64,000 nucleotides of DNA, taken from Topomyia yanbarensis. Its lineage: Eukaryota; Arthropoda; Insecta; Diptera; Culicidae. Made by a program: the position numbers and the translations under genes. The stretch is taken from NCBI RefSeq assembly GCF_030247195.1, contig NC_080672.1, forward strand, positions 27,225,906-27,289,905, read 5' to 3'. Below, piece by piece: positions 52,343 through 64,000 of the stretch. Below the pieces are notes generated by a model. The model did not search any database. It was given only the letters and a program-made list of their open reading frames with translations, and was not told the origin of the DNA. Position 1 is the first letter of the stretch. The number at the start of each line of letters is the position of its first letter.

Positions 52343-55300
52343 ATGGGTAATTCACCTCCTCCAATGAAAGATTCCATCACTGTTTTACAGTGGAATTGCA
52401 GAAGTATCATACCTAAAATTGATTCCTTAAAAATTTTACTGCATAATTTAAAATGCGATGCTTTTGCTCTATGTGAAACATGGCTTACCTCAAACATTAA
52501 TTTCAACTTAAATGATTTCAACATTATTCGCCTAGACCGAGACACCCCGTATGGAGGAGTGCTTCTAGGAATTAAAAAGTGCTATTCTTTCTATAGAATC
52601 CCTATGATTGCAGACATTGAGGCTGTAGCAGTCCAAACGAATATTAAAGGCAAAGACATGTCTATCGCTTCTATATATATACCTCCCAAAGTTCAAATTG
52701 GACAACGTCAAATTTTTGAGATAGTGGAATCCATGGCTGCTCCGCGTCTGATACTGGGAGACTTCAACTCGCACGGAGTATTGTGGGGTTCCCTCTACAA
52801 TGATAATCGATCCTCTTTGATATACAATGTTTGTGACGAATTTAATATGACAGTTTTAAATACTGGCGAAACAACACGCATTCCCAGACCTCCTGCACGT
52901 CCAAGTGCATTAGATCTATCTCTGTGCTCGACATCACTTCGGTTAGATTGCACGTGGAAGGTTGTACCTGATCCTCACGGTAGCGATCATTTGCCAATCG
53001 TTGTTTCAATTAACAGTGAATTAGGCCTTACGAATTCAATCAATGTTCCTTATGACTTAACACGAAATATTGATTGGAAAACATACGAAACGTTAATTTC
53101 CACTTCTCTTGCTTCGACAGAAGAGCTACCCCCTACCGAAGAATATGAATTACTAGCGGGTTTAATTATTGAAGCAGCAGAACAAGCCCAAACGAAATGC
53201 AATCCTGGAATGACAATAAATAGACGGCCCCCTAATTCTTGGTGGGACAAAGAGTGCTCTGATGCATATGAAGCTAAAAAAGTTGCCTCCAAAGAAATTA
53301 TGAAACAGAAAGGGGGTATACGTGAGAACTTTGAAAATTATTTCATTTTGCAAAACAAATTTGACAGTCTCCGTCGTGCCAAAAAGTCTAGTTATTGGAG
53401 ACGCTTCGTTGATGGCTTGTCAAGAGAAACATCAATGAGTACTCTTTGGAACACAGCCAGAAGAATGAGGAATCGAAACGTGACTAATGAAAGCGAAGAT
53501 TTTTCGAATCGTGGGATATTTAATTTTGCCAAGAAAATTTGTCCAGATTCTGCTCCTGCGCAGAAAATCATTCGTGATGTTCCTACAAGTAACGATTTCA
53601 TAGATTCGCCTTTGACAATGATGGAAATTTCAATTGCACTCCTCTCATGCAACAAAAATGCTCCGGGACTAGACAGAATAAAATTCAACTTGGTGAAGAA
53701 TCTGCCTGACCTAGCAAAAAGACGCTTGTTGAATTTATTCAACAAGTTTCTTGAGCAGAATATTGTCCCGCGTGACTAGAAACAAGTGAGAGTTATCGCC
53801 ATTCCAAAACCGGGAAAACCAGCCTCCGATCATAACTCGTATCGACCGATTGCAATGCTATCCTGCATCAGGAAATTGTTGGAAAAAATTATCCTACGAC
53901 GTCTCGACAATTGGGTTGAGGCGAACGGCTTGCTCTCAGATACCCAGTTTGGTTTTCGGAGAGGAAAGGGAACGAATGATTGGCTGGCGCTACTTTCGTC
54001 AGAAATCCAACTCGCTTACGCAAACAAAGAACAAATGGCGTCTGTGTTCTTAGACATAAAAGGAGCATTCGACTCAGTCTCCATTGATGTTCTCTCGAAG
54101 AAGCTACATCAATGTGGTCTTTCACCGATATTAAATAATTATTTATACAATTTATTGTCAGAAAAGCACATGCATTTTTCATATGGCGATTTGGCGACAC
54201 TCAGAATAAGTTACATGGGCCTCCCACAAGGCTCTTGTCTAAGCCCCCTCCTCTATAATTTTTACGTAAATGACATTGATAATTGCATTGTCAGCCCATG
54301 CACTTTAAGACAACTTGCAGATGATGGGGTGGTTTCTGCCACAGGACCAAAAGCTATAAATTTACAACAACCATTGCAAGATAGCTTGGATAATTTATCA
54401 ATTTGGGCTTTAAAGCTGGGCATCGATTTCTCTACGGAGAAAACAGAGTTGGTCGTTTTCTCAAGGAAGCGTGATCCAGCTCAGCTTCAGCTTCAGTTGG
54501 TTGGTAGAACGATATCCCAAGTCCTGACTTTTAAATACCTTGGAATTTGGTTCGATTCTAAAGGCACATGGGGAGGCCACATTAGGTATCTAATAACGAA
54601 ATGCCAACAAAGGATAAATTTTCTGCGAACAATAACTGGATCATGGTGGGGTTCTCATCCAAGTGACATGATAAGATTGTATCAAACAACAATACTTTTA
54701 GTAATGGAATATGGGTGCTTCTGTTTCCGTTCAGCTGCGAACACTCACATTATTAAACTGGAACGGATACAGTATCGTTGTTTACGAATTTCCTTAGGTT
54801 GCATGCAGTCGACCCATACGATGAGTCTTGAAGTACTAGCAGGAGTTCTTCCTTTAAAAGACCGATTCTGGGATCTCTCCTCTCGTTTACTTATTCGATG
54901 TGAGGTTATGAATCCACTGGTAATTGAAAATTTTGAAAGACTTGTTGAGCTTCAACCCCAAACCAGATTCATGACAGTGTATTTCAATCACATGTCACAA
55001 GAAATAACGCCTGCTAGGTCTGTTCCCACATACGTCAATATACTAGATACTCCTGAATCCACTTTATTCTTCGACACGTCCATGCAAGCAGAGATTCGTG
55101 GAATTCCGGATCATCTACGCTCGCGAGAGATCCCTAAAATATTCACAAGTAAATATCAACACATAGACTGCCTTAAAATGTTTTACAATAATTTTTCAAT
55201 TTCTCTCAAACTTGCAGAACCCGCCTCTGTTTATATAGCGGAACTAGCAGCAGTTCACTATAGTTTTCAAATAATTAATACTTTACCCCCGAACCATTAC

Positions 55301-55975
55301 TTTATCCTCACTGATAGTCTCAGCACAATTGCAGCTCTACGCTCAAAGAGGATTGATAATCACGATCCATTCTTTTTGGGGAAGATACGAGAAGCTCTGA
55401 GTAACCTAACAAGAAAATGTTATAAATTTACCCTAGTGTGGCTCCCCGCCCATTGCTCTATTGCGGGAAATGAGAAAGCTGATAATTTAGCCAAGATTGG
55501 TGCACTAGATGGTGAAATATATGACAGACCCATCGCTTACAATGAATTTTATAGCGCTTCTCGACAGAGGACACTTGCTAGTTGGCAAACATCTTGGGAC
55601 AATGGAGATATGGGACGATGGCTACACTCAATTATCCCTAAAGTATCAACGAAGGCATGGTTCAAAGGATTGGATGTAAGTCGGGACTTCATCCGTGTGA
55701 TGTCTAGGCTCATGTCCAATCATTATACTTTAGATGCGCATCTCCGTCGTATTGGGCTCGCTGAGGGTAATCATTGTGCTTGAGGAGAGGGTTACCATGA
55801 CATTGAGCATGTTGTTTGGTCCTGCACTGAATATCGTGAAGCCAAATCACAATTAGTAGATTCATTACAAGTCCTAGGAAGACCAATCCATGTTCCTGTT
55901 AGAGACATCCTGGCGTATCGCGATCCTCTATACATGGAACTTATCTATCATTTTCTAAAAACAAAATTTAATTAA
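52343..55975 (+). pseudogene. I-clade ORF2 (endonuclease, reverse transcriptase, RNase H), two in-frame stops
   Basis: From ATG 52343 (MGNSPPPMKDSITVLQWNCR). Endonuclease: VLQWNCRSI, LCETWL, LILGDFNSHG, GSDHLPIV. Reverse transcriptase: RVIAIPKPGKPASDHNSYRP, FGFRRGKGTNDWL, VFLDIKGAFDSVS, GLPQGSCLSPLLYNFYVNDI, and RQLADDGVVSA with both catalytic Asp. RNase H: YIAELAAVHYSF (Glu), FILTDSLSTIAAL (Asp), LVWLPAHCSIAGNEKADNLA (His, Asp). After KMFY at about 55184 the usual TDGS strand is missing, an apparent in-frame deletion. TAG at 53777 replaces a codon (probably Trp), and TGA at 55781 interrupts the CCHC-like C-terminal motif HCA-GEGYHDIEH. The frame then reaches TAA at 55973-55975. About 1,210 codons in all. 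Confidence 0.9.
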
Positions 55976-56297
55976 ATTCATCTCCTCATACTCTCATCCA
56001 AGGCTAATCATTCACCAATTAAAGTGTCCTAGAATATTCAGTTTTTAAATTTAGACAATAACAGAAAAAAAGTAAATAAATACACCCGAAAATACTAGAT
56101 CATTATGAAATACAACAATGTAAGGAAAAAAGCAAACAATAAAGTGATTTCAGTGTTAGTTTTAGACAAATTACTAGTATAGGCAAAATTAGTCTTAAGG
56201 ATTTTTGTAACGTGCTATGTAAAAAAAGAAACTGGCGTAAAAAGCTTTTGCAAATGCCGTGTCACATAAACGTATGGAAAAAAAACGCAACGCAGAT

Positions 56298-56737
56298 TTT
56301 ATTTCGGACTCTGAAAACGAACATATTTTAATCCCAGTCGTGGGAGAAAACGAAACATTGCAGTATATTTTCGACAAAACTGCTAGCATAGGACTAAATC
56401 AAATAAATCACGCAAAGAATCGACAGAATTGCTATCTTGACCTTTTATTTACAAACAATCAGGAAGACTTCTGTGTATCTGAATCTCTAACTCCTTTGTG
56501 GAAAAATGAAGCATTTCATACTGCTATTGATTTTTTCTTGTTCATCCATGAAATTCAAAAAACCAGCGATTGTGACTTTGAGGAAGTCTTTGAATACCAT
56601 AAAGCCAACTATGACAATATCAGGCTAAGTAGTGTCGACTGGCACAATACCCTCAGGAATGAAGGAAATATTGTAACCGCCGCGGACGTATTTTACAAAA
56701 TTATTTTCATGATAATTTATAAAGAGGTGTCTATTAA
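56298..56737 (+). pseudogene. Jockey/CR1-group ORF2, part 2 of the split gene
   Basis: Continues the frame of 50124-50303: FISDSENEHILIPVVGENET, NRQNCYLDLLFTNNQEDF, SLTPLWKNEAFHTAIDFFLF (the SDH-like endonuclease end has become FHTAIDF), and YHKANYDNIRLSSVDWHNTL leading to the linker before the reverse transcriptase. At 56737 it is cut by a second insertion, with the 16-bp duplication AAGAGGTGTCTATTAA. Confidence 0.8.
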
Positions 56738-57365
56738 CCCTCAAAAAGGCAACCGGGTCCCAGAGGCCCGGCACGTTACAATTTTTTAGTTACAAAAAAA
56801 ATGTGTATGCAGTATAAGCTTGGGCATGGAAATTTTGAAAAGTAGCTTTGAAATCTATAACAAAAATAAAGAATTGTGAAATTTTCATCGATGGAGTGAT
56901 GCGCAGCTATGTTTGAATTTTTTACATGCACAAAAAGGCAAGCCGGGCCTGGCAGGCCCGGTGTGCATGCAACATTTACTAGGAATACCACGGGTTTTAT
57001 ACATTAATATTCATCTGAAAAAAACATTTTGATGAGTTCATCTTCATATTAGCAGGATTTGTTTTCATGTTTTGATTGATTTTATCTTTTTACCTTTTCT
57101 TATAAGAAAAAAATCTTGAAAGTTTGAGCGAATTCTATACATTTCTTTTATAAAAAAATGTAAAAATAGCATACTATAATGACGTGTGTCATATTTTTTT
57201 GGGTAAATACTTTTATGTCACCCACTGTGGTCTACTTGACAATTATTTGGATACAACATAACCTAACTCTGCCGTTATTGTCTAGTTTTGTTGTCTATTC
57301 TTTGTGTTATAGTTGTCGTAATTATTCAAATTGTAGGATCTAAAAGCAATAAAAAATAATTCATG
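56738..57365 (+). mobile_element. Short retroposed insertion with 16-bp target duplication
   Basis: AAGAGGTGTCTATTAA (56722-56737) and AAGAGGTGCCTATTAA (57366-57381) differ at one base and bracket 628 bp that interrupt the reading frame. The insert starts CCCTCAAAAAGGCAACCGGG and ends GCAATAAAAAATAATTCATG, an A-rich tail. AAAAAGGCAACCGGGTCCCA and AAAAAGGCAAGCCGGGCCTG are near-duplicates about 190 bp apart. It carries the 3' module TCTTGAAAGTTTGAGCGAAT also seen at 47629. No protein is encoded; it was probably mobilised by another element's machinery. Confidence 0.75.
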
Positions 57366-57957
57366 AAGAGGTGCCTATTAAGAAAAAAAGACGACACGGC
57401 AACTCGAAACATCCCGTTTGGTATAATAGACAAATTAAGAGTTTGAAAAATAGGAAAAGCCCATAAGCTATATAATAAAAACCAAAATAATAAGCACCTG
57501 GATTTTTTTTTCGACATTTGCGATAAACTAAATATGGCCATAGATTCTGCACTTGCGAATTATAACTCAAATACGGAATCTTGTGCAAAGATTTTTTTCA
57601 ACTACGTCCAAACTAAATTAAAATCAGACAATTTCCCATCAACAATGCACTTGGATGACAACGTACATGATAGCTCGGAAGAAATCTGCAACCTATTTGC
57701 AACATTCTTCCAAGAAATATATACGACTTTTTCTGAACAAGACCGTGGTCGCGATTTTTTTTCTTCCCGATTTTCCTATGGATATTAGTGTCAATCATAT
57801 CATAGTGGAAAACATTTTCAATGCTCTAAAACATTTAGATGCATCAAAAGATTCTGGCCCTGATGGAATCCCATCATTATTTAAGAAAAACCTAGCAATC
57901 GAGTTAACTGCCCCATTGTTCTGGCTGTTTAATATGTCTTTGCAATCTGAACAGTAA
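57366..57957 (+). pseudogene. Jockey/CR1-group ORF2, part 3 of the split gene
   Basis: After the second insertion the frame resumes as EVPIKKKRRHGNSKHPVWYN, shifts by one base near 57457, and continues DICDKLNMAIDSALANYNSN, CAKIFFNYVQTKLKSDN and EEICNLFATFFQEIYTTFSE. It shifts again in the T run near 57760, giving NIFNALKHLDASKDSGPDGI, the conserved N-terminal reverse-transcriptase motif (SGPDGIPS). It ends at NMSLQSEQ, 57957, before the palm, so the copy is interrupted or truncated again here. Confidence 0.75.
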
Positions 57958-59570
57958 GGTGGGACAAAAAATAGATTCCAGCTCCGAGCAACTTTTTAGG
58001 TACTATTTACAACTGTGCAAATTCTACAACAACTGTGCAAATTCTTAGCTCGATCCATGAAACTATATTTTTGCGCCCGCTATTCATAGTTTACATGGGA
58101 TTTTGTATGGGAAAATTAACTTTCACGAAATAATTCCTCATTGTGTCTGCTTCGCTTGATGCGCTATTGCACACTTCCAGACGATCCAACGCGTTAATAT
58201 TTATTGTATAAGTTTAAGCCCGAGTTCTGGGTGTATGATTTCTTCGAGTGTAGCTGCCATAAGCTGATGAAAAGAGAGGACCTGCCATAAGGGCGGAGTT
58301 AACATTATATGTATTTACTGCTAACGCTAGTTTAAGTTTACTAACTGTAGTATTTAAATGATATGTTGAATAAAAATTATTGCTATTCATCAAAGTACGT
58401 TTTGGCGTTTTGGCAAGTATTCACTAATCACTAAAACAAAACGTCCCCACAAGACACATTCATAGAAATCTAATAAATTGAAATATATTCTTTGGATTCT
58501 CATATGGTAACCAAGCTGACTTTAATATAATCTTTCAGAAGGAGAAGACAGTAAAAACTAATGCATTTCCAATTAACCGCCTAAAAGTGTATTCTACTTC
58601 AGTTCGGTTATGTCTCTGACATTACCCACCCATCTTTTTTTATTTGCGAATATGAAAGTTTAACCAATTTGGATAATTTCAGTACCCGAGATCTACCTCG
58701 AATCAATTACTTTCTAGAGGTGAGATTTCCATATTTTCGGTATCTCGCATATAGCAGCTACAGATTTTATGCAACATAGCTCAACTCCTCTCGCAGTCTA
58801 CTTCGACCTTAGGTACAGCAATATATACATGCTCTACTCCTTCTCGGACTAATAACAATTACTGCACCTTCTGCTCGCCGGCCAGATATTAAGTAGAGAC
58901 AGTTTGTATGTAAATATAACATCAATTAAAACTTGTCTTACGAAATGATCTAAGCCCATGAGCACACAACGAATAATGGTAAACAACCAGAAGGTTGATA
59001 TCAAAAGTTTCCATATTCGTGAACATAGCTCTATACTAAATATGAGCTAACAGCGACTACTTCGCCGTAAATTTGACGGTATGAAACAAACCACCTATTT
59101 CGCCGGGTTTTCACCAAATTTGTAGGTAAGCTATGTTCTTAACTATAAATCCTGATGTAATAAAATATTTTTGTGGACGCGAAAGATAAGTCGGCAACCC
59201 TGTCCGCCACCGATGACTGACCCGCCCTACTTTTACAGCAAACGGTAAGCGACGGTGGGGAGCCTACAACAAAGTTTCAATAGCCTACCGATCGCCAGCA
59301 TCTAGTTTAACCAGCCTAGCCAGCTTTTCAGTTACTGGCCAGAATAGCAGAGTCTCTACAGAACTGAGTGATAACGGTGTGACTCAGTAAAGCTGCAACA
59401 GAAATTGTAAAAGTTTAAACAATTATTGAAATCAATTTGATGTTAAATCAAATTTAATCCTATAATTTTCTAGGAATATAGATTGCCGCTTGTTCCTCAA
59501 TCAGTACGAAAATGAATTAGGCCAGGAGAATTGAAGGACCACTGAACAGTAAGGTTAAACTGAATAATGG
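57958..59570. other. Unassigned
   Basis: The sequence character changes at 57957 (AGTAAGGTGGGACAAAAAAT), probably another insertion. ACAACTGTGCAAATTCT occurs twice in tandem at about 58010 and 58029. No gene recognised. Confidence 0.3.
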
Positions 59571-59722
59571 GGTTTTCCATTGAAAAACCCCGGGGCAGTA
59601 GATTGCACTGGTGTCGCATTTTCTAGTAGAAGAGCAGGCCACAAGACGTGTTTCATTCCCACTTCTGCGAGAAAGTGCAAAATCAGTGCAATCCACTGCC
59701 CCGATGTTTTTCAATGAAAAAC
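59571..59722. mobile_element. Foldback MITE with about 50-bp arms
   Basis: GGTTTTCCATTGAAAAACCC then CGGGGCAGTAGATTGCACTG on the left pairs with CAGTGCAATCCACTGCCCCG then ATGTTTTTCAATGAAAAAC on the right, with about six differences. The interior of some 50 bp includes AGAGCAGGCCACAAGACGTG. The minus-strand frame crossing it is a shadow. Confidence 0.75.
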
Positions 59723-60653
59723 GACAATAGATTCACGTGTTTCGTTGTTGGGAATCGGAACAACCAACATCCACTGTACACAGCCTCCCTCAAAATACGC
59801 AAATTGATTTTGTAAGATATCAAGAAAGATCTTAACGACCTTCCTTTTCTAGTTTTCCAATCCCTAATGGTTCACTTTAGTCCTCTGACTCTAAATTTTT
59901 CATATCTTTTCCTGTTTAGTATTCTGCAGCCTAACTCGTTAGTGCCAAGAAAAAAAAATCTAAATATCAAACTAATTTCAACCAACAAACACGTGGAATC
60001 TTGCTTAATAGAACATTCCAGCTGTTCGGTCCATTATGTCACATCAGGTTGAATAAACTTTGGACCACCCGATGGCCCGGTTGTCCCGCGTCAGCCTGCT
60101 GTCCCTAGAACGTGCTGCCGACCTCTCGCGTGCAATTTCACTGCATATCGCTAAACTTAATTTCCTAGGCGCGGCACGTTCCCAGCACCAGATAAAGGCT
60201 ATTTTGGGCGTGGAATTCATTTTGCCCGAATAGTGTCCTGGGTTCAGCGTAGCACAGCGGTATTGGGTATGCAAACGATGTTCTACACGAACCGTCGCAA
60301 GCAACCCTCTCCATCGTTAGTTCGGTCCCTACACCCCATTCGTTAAATTGCGACACAGTTTTATTTGCGCCACCAGGGAGGATTGTCCCCTTTCTACTAC
60401 GTACCATTTCTGAGTTGTATCTGGTACATTCATTTGTGGACTAAAAACTTTTCCTCTTTGCCGCGGTACACTCACAACTGGGACAGTTTCAACCAGACGC
60501 CAAAAATGACGCCAAACGCGGAACAAATCTTTGTGCGGGAGGGTTTCTGAGGGTTCTTTCGCTGCTAGACGAAATCGTCATCAGCGTCATCTGGTTCTAG
60601 CGTACAGCCAAGCAACCATCCAGTATGCCATGACAGAATGGTCGCCTAGGTTT
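59723..60653. other. Unassigned, GC-richer from about 60044
   Basis: Overlapping frames on the minus strand (60044-60304, 60165-60407, 60329-60526) suggest higher GC but share no motif; none is supported as a gene. Confidence 0.3.
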
Positions 60654-60698
60654 GTCTGTGTGTCTGTCTGTCTGTTTGTCTAACTGTCTGTCTGTCTA
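60654..60698. repeat. TGTC microsatellite
   Basis: About ten TGTC or CTGT units with two interruptions. Confidence 0.9.
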
Positions 60699-62166
60699 GT
60701 CGCCGCCACCAGGCTAAAAGCGTTGTTCGTTCTGTCCCGCATTCCTTCTCGTCGAGGCCAGCTTTCGTGTCCGGGTACTTTGCACGACGATTTCGCGTTG
60801 GCAGATAGGTATCCACCATTTATCGTCCAGTCAAGGGGAACCCACGTCACGTGGCGCACGACCGAGGGACTAAATTGAAAATGGCGTATTTTTCGCTTAT
60901 CGTAAATGACGCCTAGATTGTACTGGGAAAGTGGGACCGCAGCAACTGAAATTGGTTTATTTGAGTTCTTTTTTTTGGTTCATTGGATTTTAAATATTTA
61001 AAGGAACTATCATCAGGTTGAGGTAAAAATGTGAGTGTTGTAATAGTTTAAAAATGGATTGAACTTTTAAAAAAATGTCTTTAAACCCACAAACACGCTA
61101 CAATACCCGCAGCTCTCAATTGCATCATCAACTGCAAGAAACATCAGAAAAGACAGTCTGTCAGTCAAACAGTCCGAAAGTTATGACGTCCGGAAGTAAT
61201 CAACATCATGATGACATGACATGAGTCTCTAGGTGGTATGTATGGGACATTGATGTAATAAAGGAACAAATGCGTTTCCTTAGTCATCTGTCTCTCGAGA
61301 CAAATATCGGGGCCCGATTTCGTCTTCCAAGTAAGTTTTCGAATTATGTATAGTGACTCTGTTGAACGGTAAAAGTTTTCACTGAGGCAACAAATTTAAC
61401 TCGGAAAACTGCTATTGATGGAAGCAGTTGCGAAATAGCCGAGGGAAATTCGACTCCTTTCATCAGTTAAGTTTAGCGTGGGATGTTTGTGTGTGAGTGA
61501 ATCAGTGCAATGCCAGTTACAGAATCAGTTTAGGACTTTGTTTCCCAGTTCATTTATTTCAAGGGATGTCTGTTTGTGACCCGAGGCCTTAAAAATGGCG
61601 TGTCTGCACAGAAAGTCGATTTACTTGGCTCCGTTTGGTAGTAAAGGAGGTACGCAGATCGGTACTGGTACTGGTTGTAGTTTGGCACTTTGATCCGTTC
61701 ATTTATGTAAGACGCCATTTTTCGATGCCATAACTCCAAATTGAATCACGGCTAAGTTTCCAAAATGGTCTATATAAAAGTAATACCAACGAAAATTAAA
61801 AAAAATGACGCGTAGATGGCTTCCTTGATCGAAGTGGTGTATGTATTCAACAAACTTGAAGATAAATAAATGACAACTATTAAGTATATTATCGATTATT
61901 TTGCAGTCTCCTTACAGCTATACGAAGTATTTACAGGGTGCCCCAGCTGAATGTATCCTTTTTCAACATTGAACAACTCCGCCATTTTCAGCCGATTTTC
62001 ACAAGTAAACAAGTTTTTTTAGGATATGTTATGCCATTTATTATAAACCAGGTTTATAATACAACGTCGATTAAATAACCACCATTTGATACACAAAAAG
62101 CAGCTCTTTTGCAGGCACTTTGCATAAAATTGAACAGCATTTCGGGCTTAATCGCAGCAATGTCAT
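60699..62166. other. Unassigned
   Basis: No gene. CAGGGTGCCCCAGCTGAATG at about 61935 is a typical element-start phrase in insects, but I could not find its other end. Confidence 0.3.
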
Positions 62167-62186
62167 GTCTACCGCATGCGGTAGAC
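62167..62186. repeat. 20-bp perfect palindrome
   Basis: GTCTACCGCATGCGGTAGAC is fully self-complementary. Confidence 0.9.
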
Positions 62187-64000
62187 TTGGGTGCAACGCC
62201 CAACTCCTACTCTGCAGAAGGCAAAGAATTCTTAACATTTCCTTTCGATCATGCCCATATGAGCCTGCCTAGTTCTAGTTTTCCGTTCTAAGTTTATAAC
62301 TGATTCGCTCTAGAATACCTATCCGTCTTTCAATTTCATTGCTTTTGTTTCTCTTAGTCTCAAATTTGCCGAAAATAGCCAACAAAATCGATACAGTAGA
62401 ACCTTGCGGCAATTAAAACATAGTAACAAATAAGTACAATTGCCAACTTCATCATAAAAATTAAACTGCATGTTTATTTGGAGTGATATATCAATAAATG
62501 ATATGAATTTTTCAAGTACGATGTGTTTCCCATTTCTACTACGACCATTGGATATTATCAACTTTTGTTTACATTGCATATTTTATTTTTGTAGCATATC
62601 CTCAGTGAGAAGGTAATTTTCTGTGAATTTGTTGTTCCGAAACATCAGTTTGACTTCATTATATGCACTTGATGCAGCGTTACAAAACACTGATGTATTT
62701 TTTCAGTTGCAATGTGGCTGAGTTACAACATATCAAGACATATATTGATTACAGAAAAACATTTTTTGTAACATGTTATAAGTTGCATTTCGGCTCCACC
62801 TCCTGCGCTTTTAAGATTACACAATGGTTATAATAAACGTTACAACTATTTTAAATTGTTTGTTCGATTTGGTGCATTCAAATTGCAGTAATCTATGTCT
62901 GATAACATGTGCTGCTTGGGTAGCGATTCAACTATATTGTTTAATCATCTGACTCGAAACGCGAATAACTTATGAAAAGGTCAAAATAAAACATAATTTC
63001 TTTCGTTAAAACAGAATTTAAAATATCTAGAGAACTACAATATTTCTGAAAAATTTTGTTAGGGGAATTTTGATTTAAAATGACGGTTAGAATCATATTC
63101 AAAGATAAAATTGTATTTTTGACTGCAAACAATATGAATTGTCAAAAGTTTCTGCTAGGAAAACTTTTTTATTGAAAGTTTCTCCATTGTTGGTTGGGCG
63201 TCAACGCAGCAGAAATGGTTTCCAAATTTTCAATTCGTTATTGAATAGCCGAGTTCAAAATGCCCAGAAATAGCCGTGTTCAAGTATAATATTTCATTGA
63301 ATTAAATTTGTGTCTTAGGTTTAGTATTCTTCTGATCGTTTCGCGTTTCCTACGCCTTATCAAGAATGAGAACGACTTGATCCTAAGAACCTAACGGTAA
63401 TACAATTGTAGAAATGATAATTGCGAAATAATACATTATTTCACTCACCTAAGTTTTACCGGTACCGTTTAAACCATTACTTTTTTTGTGGTAAGCGTTT
63501 CGATGTTATAGGTACTTTTAGGCCCTCAGTGATCTCTTATCAATCTCTTATAAATTATAAAATTTTAGAAATTGAGCTAGAATAGCTTCTTAATGTTACC
63601 AACTACTTTAATAGCACAGCACTCGACTCACTTCCATGCGCCTGACTTCTTTTGTGGATTATGCCGTTGTACTATGATAGGGTAGCAAGGGCTGATGCAA
63701 AAAGGTGTTGTCTGAGTGAAGCGCGTTGTTGACACCATGATCCAAATAAATTGAGAAAGATTTGTTTACGCCTTTAAAACGATGAACATTAGATTTTTTT
63801 TAATTCGTGTTTTTAGCATGGCTCAAGTCGTTAGTTTCACGGAGCCGTGGGTCCTTTATATATTTACATGATGTAAAAAATAAAAATATTAAACAATTAA
63901 TACTACGAGTCTATCCGATGGGGGTTCATATCTCTGTCGTCGTCACACATGTCATCATCGGGCTTACTGCCTTGATGTTTGCGATCAGGTGTTGTTCCTA
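62187..64000. other. Unassigned right edge
   Basis: AT-rich sequence with no supported gene. GTTGCATTTCGGCTCCACCTC near 62783 is a partial match to the 33-bp repeat at 29852 and 30197. Confidence 0.35.

Larger units (their letters stand above)
50304..56283 (+). mobile_element. I-clade (MosquI-like) non-LTR retrotransposon, nearly full length
   Basis: A 5.98-kb insertion starting CATAACAGTTTTTGTAACCG and ending in an A-rich tail, flanked by the 14-bp duplication AACGCAACGCAGAT (50290-50303 and 56284-56297). Layout: 5' untranslated region with tandem units (50304-51035), ORF1 with three zinc knuckles (51036-52188), 154-bp spacer, ORF2 with endonuclease, reverse transcriptase and RNase H (52343-55975), and 308 bp of 3' sequence. 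The ORF1 knuckles plus an RNase H domain are the hallmark of the I clade; the mosquito MosquI family is the closest I recall. A scrambled relative is at 36806-38750. Internal stops mean it cannot move by itself. Confidence 0.9.

Noticed and set aside
1..64000. CRISPR array, bacterial defence island, phage or integron
   Set aside because: No spaced identical repeats, no operon-like gene packing and no such gene families; all features fit an insect nuclear genome.
1..64000. Endogenous viral or LTR-retrovirus sequence
   Set aside because: No capsid, envelope, integrase or paired long terminal repeats recognised; all reverse transcriptase pieces are of non-LTR type.

Overview
This window looks like a piece of a large, repeat-rich dipteran genome, most likely a culicine mosquito (Aedes/Culex type). 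That is an inference from four things: a spliced immunoglobulin-superfamily gene with long introns, tRNA-headed SINEs with pol III A and B boxes, an I-clade (MosquI-like) non-LTR retrotransposon, and many short inverted-repeat elements. No prokaryotic operon, CRISPR array or rRNA gene is visible. Species was not determined and no database search was made.

Host genes. The one confident host gene is on the minus strand: three consecutive exons at 6812..6303, 6268..5942 and 5881..5453. They encode two immunoglobulin domains followed by a Ser/Thr/Pro-rich stalk, and every exon boundary is in phase 1. The gene continues beyond 5453, where there is a clean GTGAGT donor, and upstream of 6812, where there is a clean acceptor. 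A candidate 5' exon with a phase-compatible GTGAGT donor lies about 20 kb away at 26494..26860. If correct, everything from 6.8 to 26.5 kb is one transposon-filled intron. Two GC-richer, ORF-dense blocks (16860..17620 and 48440..49740) may hold other gene parts but I cannot name them.

Layout. 0.3-2.3 kb: a 1.92-kb non-autonomous hAT-like element with a perfect 8-bp target duplication. 2.5-4.9 kb: a degenerate roughly 300-370-bp tandem repeat, with a 125-bp MULE-like MITE lying between its two blocks. 8.4-11.9 kb: decayed jockey/CR1-group fragments and a palindromic MITE. 14-15.2 kb: a pogo-like element with a transposase remnant. 20.0-20.8 kb: an intact retrotransposon gag-like ORF with no visible ORF2. 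23.2-24.1 kb: a TA-flanked TIR element. 25-26 kb: SINEs. 28.1-30.4 kb: a long-TIR element carrying a 33-bp direct repeat. 30.9-33 kb: gag fragments. 33.6-34.9 kb: a 1.3-kb satellite of a 7-bp unit. 36.8-38.75 kb: a rearranged copy of the I-clade element. 40-48.4 kb: nested SINEs, a second hAT-like copy, a near-perfect 211-bp hairpin and pogo-type termini. 57.96 kb to the end: mostly unassigned sequence with a foldback MITE and a TGTC microsatellite.

The best-resolved structure is the stack at 50.1-58.0 kb. A jockey/CR1-group ORF2 was split by a nearly full-length I-clade retrotransposon (50304..56283, 14-bp target duplication AACGCAACGCAGAT) and again by a short retroposed element (56738..57365, 16-bp duplication with one mismatch). 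The I-clade element still carries three zinc knuckles in ORF1 and endonuclease, reverse transcriptase and RNase H in ORF2. It is dead: a frameshift in ORF1, two in-frame stops in ORF2, and an apparent deletion of the first RNase H catalytic segment.
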